Assembly: GCA_965651905.1 (NCBI GenBank)
Contig: CBFGUG010000010.1
Span: forward strand, 62,001 to 126,000
Length of the DNA stretch: 64,000 bases
Direction: 5' to 3'
From: SZUA-265 sp965651905
Lineage (GTDB): Bacteria; Myxococcota_A; Polyangia; Polyangiales; Polyangiaceae
Shown here: piece after piece, positions 49,992-57,990 of the stretch
How the letters are laid out: each line of letters opens with the position of its first letter
Position numbering within the stretch: the first letter of the stretch is position 1
The notes under the pieces: model-generated
What the model was told of the DNA's origin: nothing
What the model saw: the letters and a program-made list of their open reading frames with translations, nothing else
Database searches by the model: none
Translations under genes and position numbers: made by a program

Positions 49992-51823
49992 GCGTGGACG
50001 CCACTGACGGGTGCAGGTTGCTCGACGACTCGGCGCTTCCACATACGCGGCTGGATCCCGAGCTTCTTCAGCCGACTTTGCAAGGTCGTCGGCTTGAGTC
50101 CAACCAGGTTGGCCGCGCCGTCGACGCCGTGCAGTTTGCCTGCGGTCAACGTCAGGGCACGTTCGAAATAGCTGCGCTCATTTTCGACGAACGTGGGAAA
50201 CCCGGCTTGTTCGCGGTCGACGGGCGGCGGCGCACTCACGGTGCTGGCTACTGGCAGTACATCGACGTCGATTGAGCCCGAGGTGCTCAGCATCGCTGCG
50301 CGTTCCAGCACGTTCAACAACTCGGAGACGTTGCCCGGCCACTCGTACTCGTCAATCCAACGCTGCGCTTGCGCGGAAATCCGAAGTGTTCGACCGCGAC
50401 GCGCTTGTTCCAACACGAACTGCGCCGCGATCACGAGCGCGTCCTGAGGACGCTGTCTGAGCGGAGGCACACGCAGAGGAAACACCGCCAACCGCTCGTA
50501 CAGTTCAACTCTGAATTGTCCCTTGGCCACGGCTTCGTGGAGTTCGCCGCGGCAAGTGGCGAGGAGACGGAAGTCAGCGCGCACCAAACGCTGGTCCCCC
50601 GAAAGGAAGGAGCCCCGTTGCAACAGGTCGAGCAGTTTGTTCTGGAGGGTGAGCGGCAAGTGATCGACGTTGGAGAGCATGACCGTGCCGCGGCCTGCCG
50701 CCGCAAGCGAAGGGTTCGCGGTCCCGTCAGCAACGTCCCCGAAGAGCATGCGTTCGAGATCCCGTGCTGCGTGCCGCGCGCAGTCGATATGCACGAGCGG
50801 GGCGCTCGCGCGCTCGCTCCAGGCAACGATCGCTCGACCCAGCAGGCGCTTGCCCGCGCCCGGCTCACCCATCAGCAGCACGGGCGCGTCGGTTCGCGCG
50901 ACCTGCCGCGCGCGCACGACTACCTCACGCATGGCCCCCGAACGAGCTCCTTCCACGACTTCGCCTGGCGGTACGGTCGCCTGATGAGTCGTGAGCGGCG
51001 CTCCGAAGTTGCCAGGCGCTCCGAAGTTACCCGGCGCTCCGAAGTTACCAGTGAGGGACGCAGGTAAGCTGGGGCTAGACGGCAAGAAGGGTGCGCCAAC
51101 TGCCTCGATCGGTAACCCGTACGCTGCAGCGGGTGCTTCGTCAGGGGTGCGCGCACGCGGCGCCCCCGCGTCGAGTGCCAGCGCCGCAATACCAGCGTAG
51201 GCCCGAGCCAGCGTGAGTACGCTGGGGCCAAACACACCTGCGTGAGCGGCGTCGACTACCAGAACTCCGACACAGCGCTCTTGTACGGTCAACGCCAACA
51301 GCAAACGTTGTGCGGGCGTCCACGCGTCGCTGTAGATTCTTGCGAACCCCGACTCCGCAACCAGCTGTCCACGCTCGGAGAGGATGCGAGCAACGTCCGT
51401 CGTCGGACCGCTGGCAGCGATGGCGTCCAAGGTGAAGGGCGTACGCGGGCCGAATGCTGCCACGCGGCGTAGATGCGAGTCTCGATACTCGTAGACGGCC
51501 ACCAATTCGTGAGGCAGGCAGCTCGCGAGCCCTGCTAGCGCATCTCGAAGCGCGTGCTGCAGCGTGTGCTCTTGGGCAGGAAGCTGCGCCCGAGTTGCCT
51601 GATGGTCGTGGGAGAATGGCTGGTCGTGGGAGAATGGCTGGTCGTGGGAGAACTGGTGCCCCGAACGCCCATTGGCGCCTTGGGCCGACAGCGCGGGGAG
51701 AGTCGTCGTCGCGACGGGCTCAGGGGTAGTTGAACGAACGGGAGCGGGAGCGTTGGGGGCGGAGGGCGCCAGGGCACCATAAGTCGAATACAGGTCAGCC
51801 ACGTTGCGAACACTGAGCAGCAT
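49952..51823 (-). CDS. Sigma-54-activator-like regulator without GAFTGA
   Basis: A 623-residue protein: N-terminal low-complexity region, GAF domain (about 95-235), AAA+ domain (about 290-520) and FIS-type helix-turn-helix at the end (ANLVGLKPTTLQSRLKKLGI, about 575-595). Walker A is GEPGAGKRLLG. The sigma-54 contact loop GAFTGA is missing: after ERMLFG the sequence goes straight to DVADGTANPSLAAAGRGT. Walker B, usually LFLDE, reads VMLSN. The arginine-finger region FRVELYERLAVFPLRVPPLR is kept. It is likely a DNA-binding regulator that does not activate sigma-54, or an inactive ATPase. Tandem repeats at two places code linkers. The start ATG lies at 51823. Confidence 0.85.
   Translation of the reverse strand: MLLSVRNVADLYSTYGALAPSAPNAPAPVRSTTPEPVATTTLPALSAQGANGRSGHQFSHDQPFSHDQPFSHDHQATRAQLPAQEHTLQHALRDALAGLASCLPHELVAVYEYRDSHLRRVAAFGPRTPFTLDAIAASGPTTDVARILSERGQLVAESGFARIYSDAWTPAQRLLLALTVQERCVGVLVVDAAHAGVFGPSVLTLARAYAGIAALALDAGAPRARTPDEAPAAAYGLPIEAVGAPFLPSSPSLPASLTGNFGAPGNFGAPGNFGAPLTTHQATVPPGEVVEGARSGAMREVVVRARQVARTDAPVLLMGEPGAGKRLLGRAIVAWSERASAPLVHIDCARHAARDLERMLFGDVADGTANPSLAAAGRGTVMLSNVDHLPLTLQNKLLDLLQRGSFLSGDQRLVRADFRLLATCRGELHEAVAKGQFRVELYERLAVFPLRVPPLRQRPQDALVIAAQFVLEQARRGRTLRISAQAQRWIDEYEWPGNVSELLNVLERAAMLSTSGSIDVDVLPVASTVSAPPPVDREQAGFPTFVENERSYFERALTLTAGKLHGVDGAANLVGLKPTTLQSRLKKLGIQPRMWKRRVVEQPAPVSGVHAYGENLRSTTGNQ
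50997..51050 (-). repeat. Three tandem 18-bp units coding NFGAPG
   Basis: Units at 50997, 51015 and 51033 differ by one or two bases. They code a Gly/Ala/Pro linker between the GAF and AAA+ domains of the activator-like gene. Confidence 0.9.
51603..51656 (-). repeat. Three tandem 18-bp units coding SHDQPF
   Basis: Units at 51603, 51621 and 51639, the first two identical, code F-S-H-D-Q-P repeats in the N-terminal region before the GAF domain of the activator-like gene. Confidence 0.9.
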
Positions 51824-51972
51824 TCATGCCAACGGTTCGGTGCACACCATCACGTAATTTCAAACACTTGACTCTCGTGAGCTGCAGAACCGAAATCTCG
51901 TTTTCAAATCTGAACGCCATTTCGTTGACGGGAAAGCGTCACTTCACTTGACGACGTTGTTTCACCGACGCT

Positions 51973-53568
51973 TCACAGGCGCCATTCGCCGCCAAGTCCA
52001 ATCAATGGTCCGCCTACGGATTCCGTCGAGCACTCGAAGCTGAAGGCGTCGGCGCCTGTCGCGCAGTAGTCCTGAAAGATGGCGGCTCCGCCGATGCTGA
52101 CCTCCAGAAAAAACGAGCCTCTGCCGCCGTTCCCATCGAGCAGGTTGCGAATCGCCACCTCGCCGTAGCCGTAGCCGCTGTCGTTACCCCCGCCCCGCAA
52201 GATCAACCAAGCCTCACGCGACACAGAGATTTGCCCCTGCATTTCGAGCCCCGCGAACTGCGTCTCACTGCGAAACACCACGGCGTGAGTTCGGCTCGTG
52301 AGATGCAAGCCATCGACCGCCCCCAAGCGCAAGAGCTGAGTCAGGCTCAATCCCGCTCCCTTGTCGGAGCGACCGTTCGTGTCGTTCACCGATTGCGCGC
52401 CCACGCCCAGCCCCGCCGAAAATGCCCAGCTATCATACGCACCATAGACATGCGCCCCCCAGGTTGACACGGTCGCTGCTTCACTGGCGCCGGCAACCCC
52501 AATCGGACCCGAGCGAGCGCCCACGTGAAAGTGCTGAGTTCGATACCCCGCTTCCAGCTCTGCGAGCGCGCCGCCACCAAACGCTCCCAGACTCAACATG
52601 GGTCGAGCCATGCCACGAATCTCCCAGAGACCCGTGACACGTTCGGGCGCAACCCGACTCGCAGTGACGGGCTGGTCCGTCAGGCGTGCGGTGTCGCCCA
52701 CTCGAACGCTCTCGTTCACTCCAACGCGGACCCTTGCGCTGCCTTCATCCAGATCGACCACCCTGCCGACGAGGACCGAGGGTCGTCCCTCGTCGCTCGC
52801 TTGATCCGCCGTGGGCTTGGACAACGCAACCCTCGCCCCCAGCTCGAGTCCCGCGTTCTCGCCGATGTTGATGTTCGCTTCCAGGCGATTGACGGACGTC
52901 ACCTCTCCGATCACCACGATCGGCGAATCAACCAGCTCGCGCGCTGACGGTGGTACCTGCTCCGAGCGTCGCACGCGAGGGGGCACGCGATCTCGAGGCT
53001 GTTTTTCGGACGCGGGACTGCGCACGACTTCGTCCGCACGCGCAATGACCACAGCACGCTCTTGCGTGATTCGTGCCCAGACGCGGCCATCTTGCAGGAA
53101 GAAACCCGTGACCTCCCCCTCCACGCGGCGCGCTTCAGTCGGGATGAGTCCATCGCCACTGCGCTGGAAGACCAAGTAGCCCTTGGGCCCGCAGGCTACC
53201 CAGATTCGCCCCGCAGACGACCACACGCCCAGCGGACGACAGTCCTGCGCGGGGTGGGTTTGGAGGTAACGCTCGACTTCCGCGTAGTCGGTGGATGCGC
53301 GCTCGTCGACTGTCTTTGGTTCGATCGTACCGTCGCGTCCGTCGGGCGCAGGCTCCGCCCCTGAGTCCGCCGAGTGTTCTGGCGGCGCGTCAGCTGGCAG
53401 CTGCGCCGCTGGCACCTCTGGCACGCTTCGAGGGGTGGTCTGCGCCATCGTGTGTTCGACGCAAAGCGTGCAGGCGAAACTCGCTACAATCGTGGTGAGA
53501 CACTGCGTCGCCCGCGGATGGGGTCTGAGTCGTGCAGCGAGGAGGTGAGAAAGCTTCATCGGCGACAT
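51973..53568 (-). CDS. Secreted/outer-membrane protein of unknown function
   Basis: A 531-residue protein. A signal peptide (about 1-42, with core LTTIVASFACTLCVEHTMAQ) is followed by an Ala/Pro/Glu-rich linker, then a region with WVACGPKGYLVFQRSGDGLI. The middle (about 210-300) contains VIGEVTSVNRLEANINIGEN and later SVLVGRVVDLDEGSARVRVG, which read as repeated small beta domains. From about 310 the sequence looks like outer-membrane strands (GAHVYGAYDSWAFSAGLGVG) to the end. No family recognised. It probably lies in the outer membrane. It ends 149 bases from the start of the activator-like gene on the same strand. Confidence 0.6.
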   Translation of the reverse strand: MSPMKLSHLLAARLRPHPRATQCLTTIVASFACTLCVEHTMAQTTPRSVPEVPAAQLPADAPPEHSADSGAEPAPDGRDGTIEPKTVDERASTDYAEVERYLQTHPAQDCRPLGVWSSAGRIWVACGPKGYLVFQRSGDGLIPTEARRVEGEVTGFFLQDGRVWARITQERAVVIARADEVVRSPASEKQPRDRVPPRVRRSEQVPPSARELVDSPIVVIGEVTSVNRLEANINIGENAGLELGARVALSKPTADQASDEGRPSVLVGRVVDLDEGSARVRVGVNESVRVGDTARLTDQPVTASRVAPERVTGLWEIRGMARPMLSLGAFGGGALAELEAGYRTQHFHVGARSGPIGVAGASEAATVSTWGAHVYGAYDSWAFSAGLGVGAQSVNDTNGRSDKGAGLSLTQLLRLGAVDGLHLTSRTHAVVFRSETQFAGLEMQGQISVSREAWLILRGGGNDSGYGYGEVAIRNLLDGNGGRGSFFLEVSIGGAAIFQDYCATGADAFSFECSTESVGGPLIGLGGEWRL

Positions 53569-53721
53569 ATCTAGCGTCCGTCATAATACGTTCTTCGCCT
53601 AGAGTCGCCGTCTGTTCAGCCAGAACCACGCTCGGCGAGCGACGCGGCGCGCCCAGCGCGCTTGCCAGGGGACCAGGAGCGCTTCCTGCGCTATCATGCT
53701 CGTCTACGACGAGGTGCACGC

Positions 53722-55680
53722 ATGAGACGAACGAGACCAATACCGAACGCGCTCTTCATGGGATGCACGTTGACAGCTGCAGGCTGCAACGCGTTCGACC
53801 CTGCACCTGACGCGGCCGACCGCACTGTACTCGTGGTTCCCGAGGATGCCCGCGAGCCACACGTCGCAGCCAGCGCGCCGCTGCCTGTCTCTGGAGGCAC
53901 GTTGCTCAGCCTGGGAGCAGGCAACCCGCTGGCGGCGGCGGATCCCAGCCGAGATCGCATCAGCTTCGTCGGCTCCACAGGTGTCGGCCATGTCGAACTG
54001 GAACGTGGTAGCGAGCCTGGGCGCTTGGCAGACATGGGGCAAGGGCGCGTCGCAGCCGTGCTGCGCGGCTCGGGTGAAGTGCTGGCCTTGGACTCGGACT
54101 CGAGGCAAACCCTCTGGCGACAAACGACGTGTGCCGCGCCACGCGGCGTTGCGTATTCGTCCACTGACGACGCACTTCACGTGGCGTGCGTCGATGGCAC
54201 ACTCACGACTCTTGCGGCAGACGACGGCAGTGTCGTCGAGCAGTTGCAGCTCGATAGCGATCTACGCGACGTCGTGGTCGCGGACGGTGGAATCTACGTC
54301 AGCCGCTTCCGCGCGGCGGAAGTACTGTTCGTCTATGAGGGTCAGCTCGAACGACGGATACCGCTACCAGACGTGACGTTCGCCGATCCGAACAGTGGAG
54401 TGCGGCGTGAGATGAAGCCCACGGTCGCCTGGAAAATGCTCGCGTCCCCCACCACTGGTGTCACCGTAGTGCATCAGCGCGCCACCACGGACCCCGTCGC
54501 AACTGAGCCGAACGAAGCGGACGACGAGGATTCGGCAGCTTCGTCATTGGCCGCCAATCCTTACGGTGGTGGGCCGATGGGCAGCGGCTGTGACAGCATC
54601 GTGCAGCCTGCCCTGAGCGTCGTGCAGGTGGACGGAAGTGTTCGCACGTCCCACGCCATGAGCCGGATGACGCTGGTCGTAGATCTGGCCTACTTACCCG
54701 ACGGCGAGCACCTCGTCGTCGCCAACGCTGGCCCATCGGACCCTGACTCACCTCTGCCCTCGATTCAAACCCTCGGCCCCGACGGCGATCGCGCCAGTCC
54801 TGGAATTGGCAGACGGTTCGGCGCTGGTGCCGGGTTGTTCTCCTCCTCGGAACTGTTCGTCGACGCCTCGAGCACCAAGGCCACCATCTCTTGTGTGTTC
54901 GATGGGCAGTTCGGAGACGATGCTGCCCGCACGGCAGTGGCGTTACATGGGCAAGAGCTGGTCACCCAACAGGCACTCGACGCACAACTGACGGCGTTCC
55001 AAGTGTCGGAGCTGCGCACGAGAAGTCCGCGCGTCACGCGCTTGGGTGGCGCGCCGCTGCGCGACACGGGGCACGACCTCTTCCACCTCGACACGGGGTC
55101 CGGAATCTCCTGTGCGTCCTGTCATCCCGAAGGAACCGACGACGGCCACGTCTGGGTGTTCGAAGGCCTCGGGCCGCGGCGCACCCAAAACTTGGCTGTG
55201 CCGTTGGCTGACACCGCGCCCTATCACTGGGATGGCGAGCTGGAGTCTGTTTCGTCCTTGATGGACGAGGTGTTCGTCAAGCGTATGGGGGGTGTCTTTC
55301 AAAGCAAAGCCCGTCTCGACGCCTTGGAACGTTGGCTTTTCGTTGCTCCTCAGCCTGTTCGCACACGGATCGCCACCGACGGCGCGGTAACCCGCGGGCA
55401 AACACTCTTCGAGTCGACCGAAGTAGGGTGCAGCAGCTGTCATTCGGGAGCAGCCCTGACCAACAACACGAGCCACGACGTGGGCACGGGCGAAAGTTTA
55501 CAAGTGCCGTCGCTCGTGGGTATCAGCAGCCACCCGCCGTACATGCACGATGGTTGCGCTGAAACCCTCGCCGAACGCTTCGAAGATCCGGAGTGCGGCG
55601 GCGGTGACGCCCATGGCAAGACCTCTCAGCTCGACGCGGAGCAGCTGAGTGACCTCGTGGCGTACCTCGAGTCGCTCTGA
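53722..55680 (+). CDS. Di-haem cytochrome lipoprotein with N-terminal propeller
   Basis: About 652 residues. The lipobox TAAGC lies near residue 22. The N-terminal ~400 residues have beta-propeller-like repeats (GEVLALDSDSRQTLW, GVAYSSTDDALHVACVDG). The C-terminal part has two CxxCH haem motifs, SCASCH near residue 472 and CSSCH near 575, with PSLVGISSHPPYMHDG between second haem and end, as in di-haem cytochrome c peroxidases / MauG relatives. It may oxidise or reduce a substrate outside the cytoplasm. The ATG at 53722 has GAGGTG 8-13 bases upstream. It is divergent from the 51973 gene and convergent with the methyltransferase gene. Confidence 0.8.
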   Translation: MRRTRPIPNALFMGCTLTAAGCNAFDPAPDAADRTVLVVPEDAREPHVAASAPLPVSGGTLLSLGAGNPLAAADPSRDRISFVGSTGVGHVELERGSEPGRLADMGQGRVAAVLRGSGEVLALDSDSRQTLWRQTTCAAPRGVAYSSTDDALHVACVDGTLTTLAADDGSVVEQLQLDSDLRDVVVADGGIYVSRFRAAEVLFVYEGQLERRIPLPDVTFADPNSGVRREMKPTVAWKMLASPTTGVTVVHQRATTDPVATEPNEADDEDSAASSLAANPYGGGPMGSGCDSIVQPALSVVQVDGSVRTSHAMSRMTLVVDLAYLPDGEHLVVANAGPSDPDSPLPSIQTLGPDGDRASPGIGRRFGAGAGLFSSSELFVDASSTKATISCVFDGQFGDDAARTAVALHGQELVTQQALDAQLTAFQVSELRTRSPRVTRLGGAPLRDTGHDLFHLDTGSGISCASCHPEGTDDGHVWVFEGLGPRRTQNLAVPLADTAPYHWDGELESVSSLMDEVFVKRMGGVFQSKARLDALERWLFVAPQPVRTRIATDGAVTRGQTLFESTEVGCSSCHSGAALTNNTSHDVGTGESLQVPSLVGISSHPPYMHDGCAETLAERFEDPECGGGDAHGKTSQLDAEQLSDLVAYLESL

Positions 55681-55719
55681 TTAGCGCTTGACGGAAATTC
55701 CCCCGCACTCGGAGCGCGC

Positions 55720-56370
55720 TCAGTCGATGCGCGTGCCGCTCCACACTTGTTCGAGCATGAACGTCGCGCCGCGCTCGGCGAACCTCGGTTCGTGCTCGAG
55801 GATGTCGCGCTCGGCGTGCTTGTCCAAGCTGAAACACCCTGCCGCCGCCTCTCGCAACTCCGTCTCTGGAATCGAGAACGGTGGCCCCGAACCGATGTCG
55901 TGCGCGAAATTGACCAACATCAGGCGAGCACCTGGAGCACTGAGCGCGCGAAGTTGACGAAAGTATTCTGCGCGACGCTCGGGAGCGATCGCCACGAGTG
56001 CGGCGCGGTCGTAGATGCCCGCGCACCGCGGGATCACTTCGGGACTCAAGCGAAAGAAGTCCGCGCGATAGAGCTCGAGCCCAGCGACTGAGTGACGCTC
56101 CGCGGACGGTAGCGTGGTAACCTGGGGCGACTCCTGCAGCGCCACAAAGAACTCCTCGACAGCCTCGCGGACGAACTCGACCCCTCGAACCACGTGTCCG
56201 CGCTCAGCTAACCAAACCAAGTCGAGGGACTTGCCGCACAGCGGCACCAATACAGAGTCGACGCCGCCCATCAGCTCATCCCAGTACTTGGGGAGATTGG
56301 GGTTGACCCTGTCGAGGTGGAAACCGATCTGCCCGGCCTGCCAACGCGAGGCCCAAAACGAATGCTCCAT
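55720..56370 (-). CDS. tpm: Thiopurine S-methyltransferase family protein
   Basis: About 216 residues, the usual TPMT length. The start MEHSFWASRWQAGQIGFH is the typical N-terminus and fixes the ATG at 56370. SAM-binding and family motifs: VLVPLCGKSLDLVWLAERGH near residue 45, then GIYDRAALVAIAPERRAEYF near 118 and LVNFAHDIGSGPPFSIPETE near 155. Family members methylate thiopurines and, in bacteria, tellurite or selenium compounds. Divergent from alkB, with a 12-bp palindrome between them. The exact substrate is not determined. Confidence 0.9.
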   Translation of the reverse strand: MEHSFWASRWQAGQIGFHLDRVNPNLPKYWDELMGGVDSVLVPLCGKSLDLVWLAERGHVVRGVEFVREAVEEFFVALQESPQVTTLPSAERHSVAGLELYRADFFRLSPEVIPRCAGIYDRAALVAIAPERRAEYFRQLRALSAPGARLMLVNFAHDIGSGPPFSIPETELREAAAGCFSLDKHAERDILEHEPRFAERGATFMLEQVWSGTRID

Positions 56371-56430
56371 GCCAAGGCTATGGGCGTTAGGCAGGGCAGA
56401 TGTCCAGCGGTCTTGATACTGCTCATTCAT

Positions 56431-56442
56431 TCAGTATACTGA
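56431..56442. promoter_or_regulatory. Perfect 12-bp palindrome between tpm and alkB
   Basis: TCAGTATACTGA is its own reverse complement. It lies 4 bases before the GTG start of alkB and about 60 bases before the start of tpm, in the divergent gap. It looks like a regulator operator. Being so close to the alkB start, bound protein could block translation-region entry or transcription of alkB. Confidence 0.55.
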
Positions 56443-56446
56443 CCGA

Positions 56447-57133
56447 GTGCAGCTGGCGTTGTTCGACTCCCCGGGTGAGCAAGCGATGCGCTTCGAGCGC
56501 GCGTCGCGTATCGAGCTCAGCGCGCGCGCCTGGCTCGAGTTCGTGCCCGACTGCGTCACTGGCCATGAAGCCTTGTTCGACGAGCTAGCACGAGCACCGA
56601 TTTGGACCCGCGAGCGGACTCGAATGTACGAGCGCACGCTCGACGTGCCGCGCCTCCTCGGCAACCCAACGCCCACGATGGCTGCCGCACCGTGGATCGC
56701 TCGCGCGGGTCGACTGCTCTCGGAGCGCTACGACCGAACGTTGCACTCGGTTTCCCTCGCCTACTACCGCGACGGGCGCGATAGCGTAGCCATGCATGGG
56801 GACAAAGTCGGCGCACTGCGTGATGACACGGTCATTGCGATCGTGTCGCTGGGCTGGCCGCGTAGTTTTCTGCTCAAACCCGCCCGCGGCGGCGAGTCCC
56901 TGCGCTTTCGCTTGGGCCGTGGCGATCTGCTGGTGATGGGCGGAAGCTGCCAGCGGGACTGGCTTCACGGCGTGCCCAAGTGCAAGCGTGCAAAAGAACG
57001 GATCAGCGTGATGTTCCGTGAAGTTGCGTCCGTGCCAGTCACAGCCAGTCCAATCTCGGCCAACGAAGCTGCAGCCAGGTTGGAGGTGTCGCGCGCGGGC
57101 TTCCCCGGTTCCAACCGACGTTTCGCCGGTTGA
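56447..57133 (+). CDS. alkB: AlkB-like 2-oxoglutarate/Fe(II) dioxygenase
   Basis: A 228-residue protein. The AlkB core has the iron triad and 2OG site: YYRDGRDSVAMHGDKVGAL (the HxD), DWLHGVPK (second His) and RISVMFRE (2OG-binding Arg). Family members repair 1-methyladenine and 3-methylcytosine by oxidative demethylation. The GTG at 56447 begins the protein MQLALFDSPG; the C-terminal ~25 residues after the core are not conserved-looking. Located opposite tpm, so a shared response to methylating agents is possible but unproven. Confidence 0.93.
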   Translation: MQLALFDSPGEQAMRFERASRIELSARAWLEFVPDCVTGHEALFDELARAPIWTRERTRMYERTLDVPRLLGNPTPTMAAAPWIARAGRLLSERYDRTLHSVSLAYYRDGRDSVAMHGDKVGALRDDTVIAIVSLGWPRSFLLKPARGGESLRFRLGRGDLLVMGGSCQRDWLHGVPKCKRAKERISVMFREVASVPVTASPISANEAAARLEVSRAGFPGSNRRFAG

Positions 57134-57209
57134 GCGGCGCTCCTGCCGAACGCCCCGCTCACACTCGACCACCTTCACACGCGGTTTCGACACGCTCACG
57201 CCTGGGCTG

Positions 57210-57275
57210 GCGCGATACATTTGCCCGAACTGCGGTCAGAATGCCAAGCTCGTGGTCCGTACATGCAACCAGTGA
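57210..57275 (+). pseudogene. Possible zinc-ribbon remnant
   Basis: In this frame the peptide ARYICPNCGQNAKLVVRTCN ends at TGA 57273-57275. CPNC followed by a third Cys resembles the first half of a zinc ribbon. No proper start is visible, and it overlaps the next gene's start. Chance is possible; a broken gene end is the other reading. Confidence 0.25.
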
Positions 57276-57970
57276 ACGCGCGAGCCGCCATCGTGAAATT
57301 CGCCAGATTCGCATTTCCCAGTGCCGAAGTCGCAACGCCCCCGGGCACGCGCGCCAAGCGCCGTAACCTGTGCTCGTTCGGCGCGGCGTTGTTCAGCTTC
57401 GGGCTGCTACTCGGCTGCAAAGCTTCCGTTCAGGGAGAGGCTAACGCGGGACAAACCAAAGCAGAAGCCAAGGCCCAAGCGTTCTCGGATCTGAGCGAAA
57501 AGGGCGTCGAAGGGGACGGCATCAACGACTTCGCGATCACCCCCGAGGAAATCAGTGAGGAAGGTGCGTTGCTCGGCGCGCGGCATGATGTGTTCATTCA
57601 GGGCGCACAGCCGCAAGTTTGCAAGTGCCTGTCGGCCGTAGCAACCCAACCCAGCGACGCCCGAATCGGCTGGGAAACGAAAAAGCCAGAGATCGATTCG
57701 ACCACCCAGATGGTGATCGCGTTTCAGTCGCTAACCTGCCCAGGCGCGGGTAGTGACAGCTTGGGCGCTGCCTACCGCGGCTACGAGAAGTCTGAGAAGG
57801 ACGTGATCGTTATGATCGAGGCGGCCAAACCCGGCCGCCCCGCGATCCGAGGAGCACTGATTCCACGTCCGAAGGTGGGTGGCAAACTGCTCGTCAAGCC
57901 CGTGCCCGCTACGTTACCCTGGGGGCATCACCCCAAGGGCGGCTCGGGCTTGTGCAGCGTACCGTTCTGA
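57263..57970 (+). CDS. Lipoprotein of unknown function
   Basis: About 235 residues. The lipobox LLLGC ends a signal peptide with core FGAALFSFGLLL near residue 50; the arginines before it are unusually far from the start, so a later start cannot be excluded. The mature part begins with an Ala/Lys-rich linker, then a domain with ITPEEISEEGALLGARHDVF and VCKCLSAVATQP. No known motif. It is convergent with glyA, with a 20-base gap. Confidence 0.6.
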   Translation: MQPVNARAAIVKFARFAFPSAEVATPPGTRAKRRNLCSFGAALFSFGLLLGCKASVQGEANAGQTKAEAKAQAFSDLSEKGVEGDGINDFAITPEEISEEGALLGARHDVFIQGAQPQVCKCLSAVATQPSDARIGWETKKPEIDSTTQMVIAFQSLTCPGAGSDSLGAAYRGYEKSEKDVIVMIEAAKPGRPAIRGALIPRPKVGGKLLVKPVPATLPWGHHPKGGSGLCSVPF

Positions 57971-57990
57971 GCACGCAGTGGGTTGAGACT

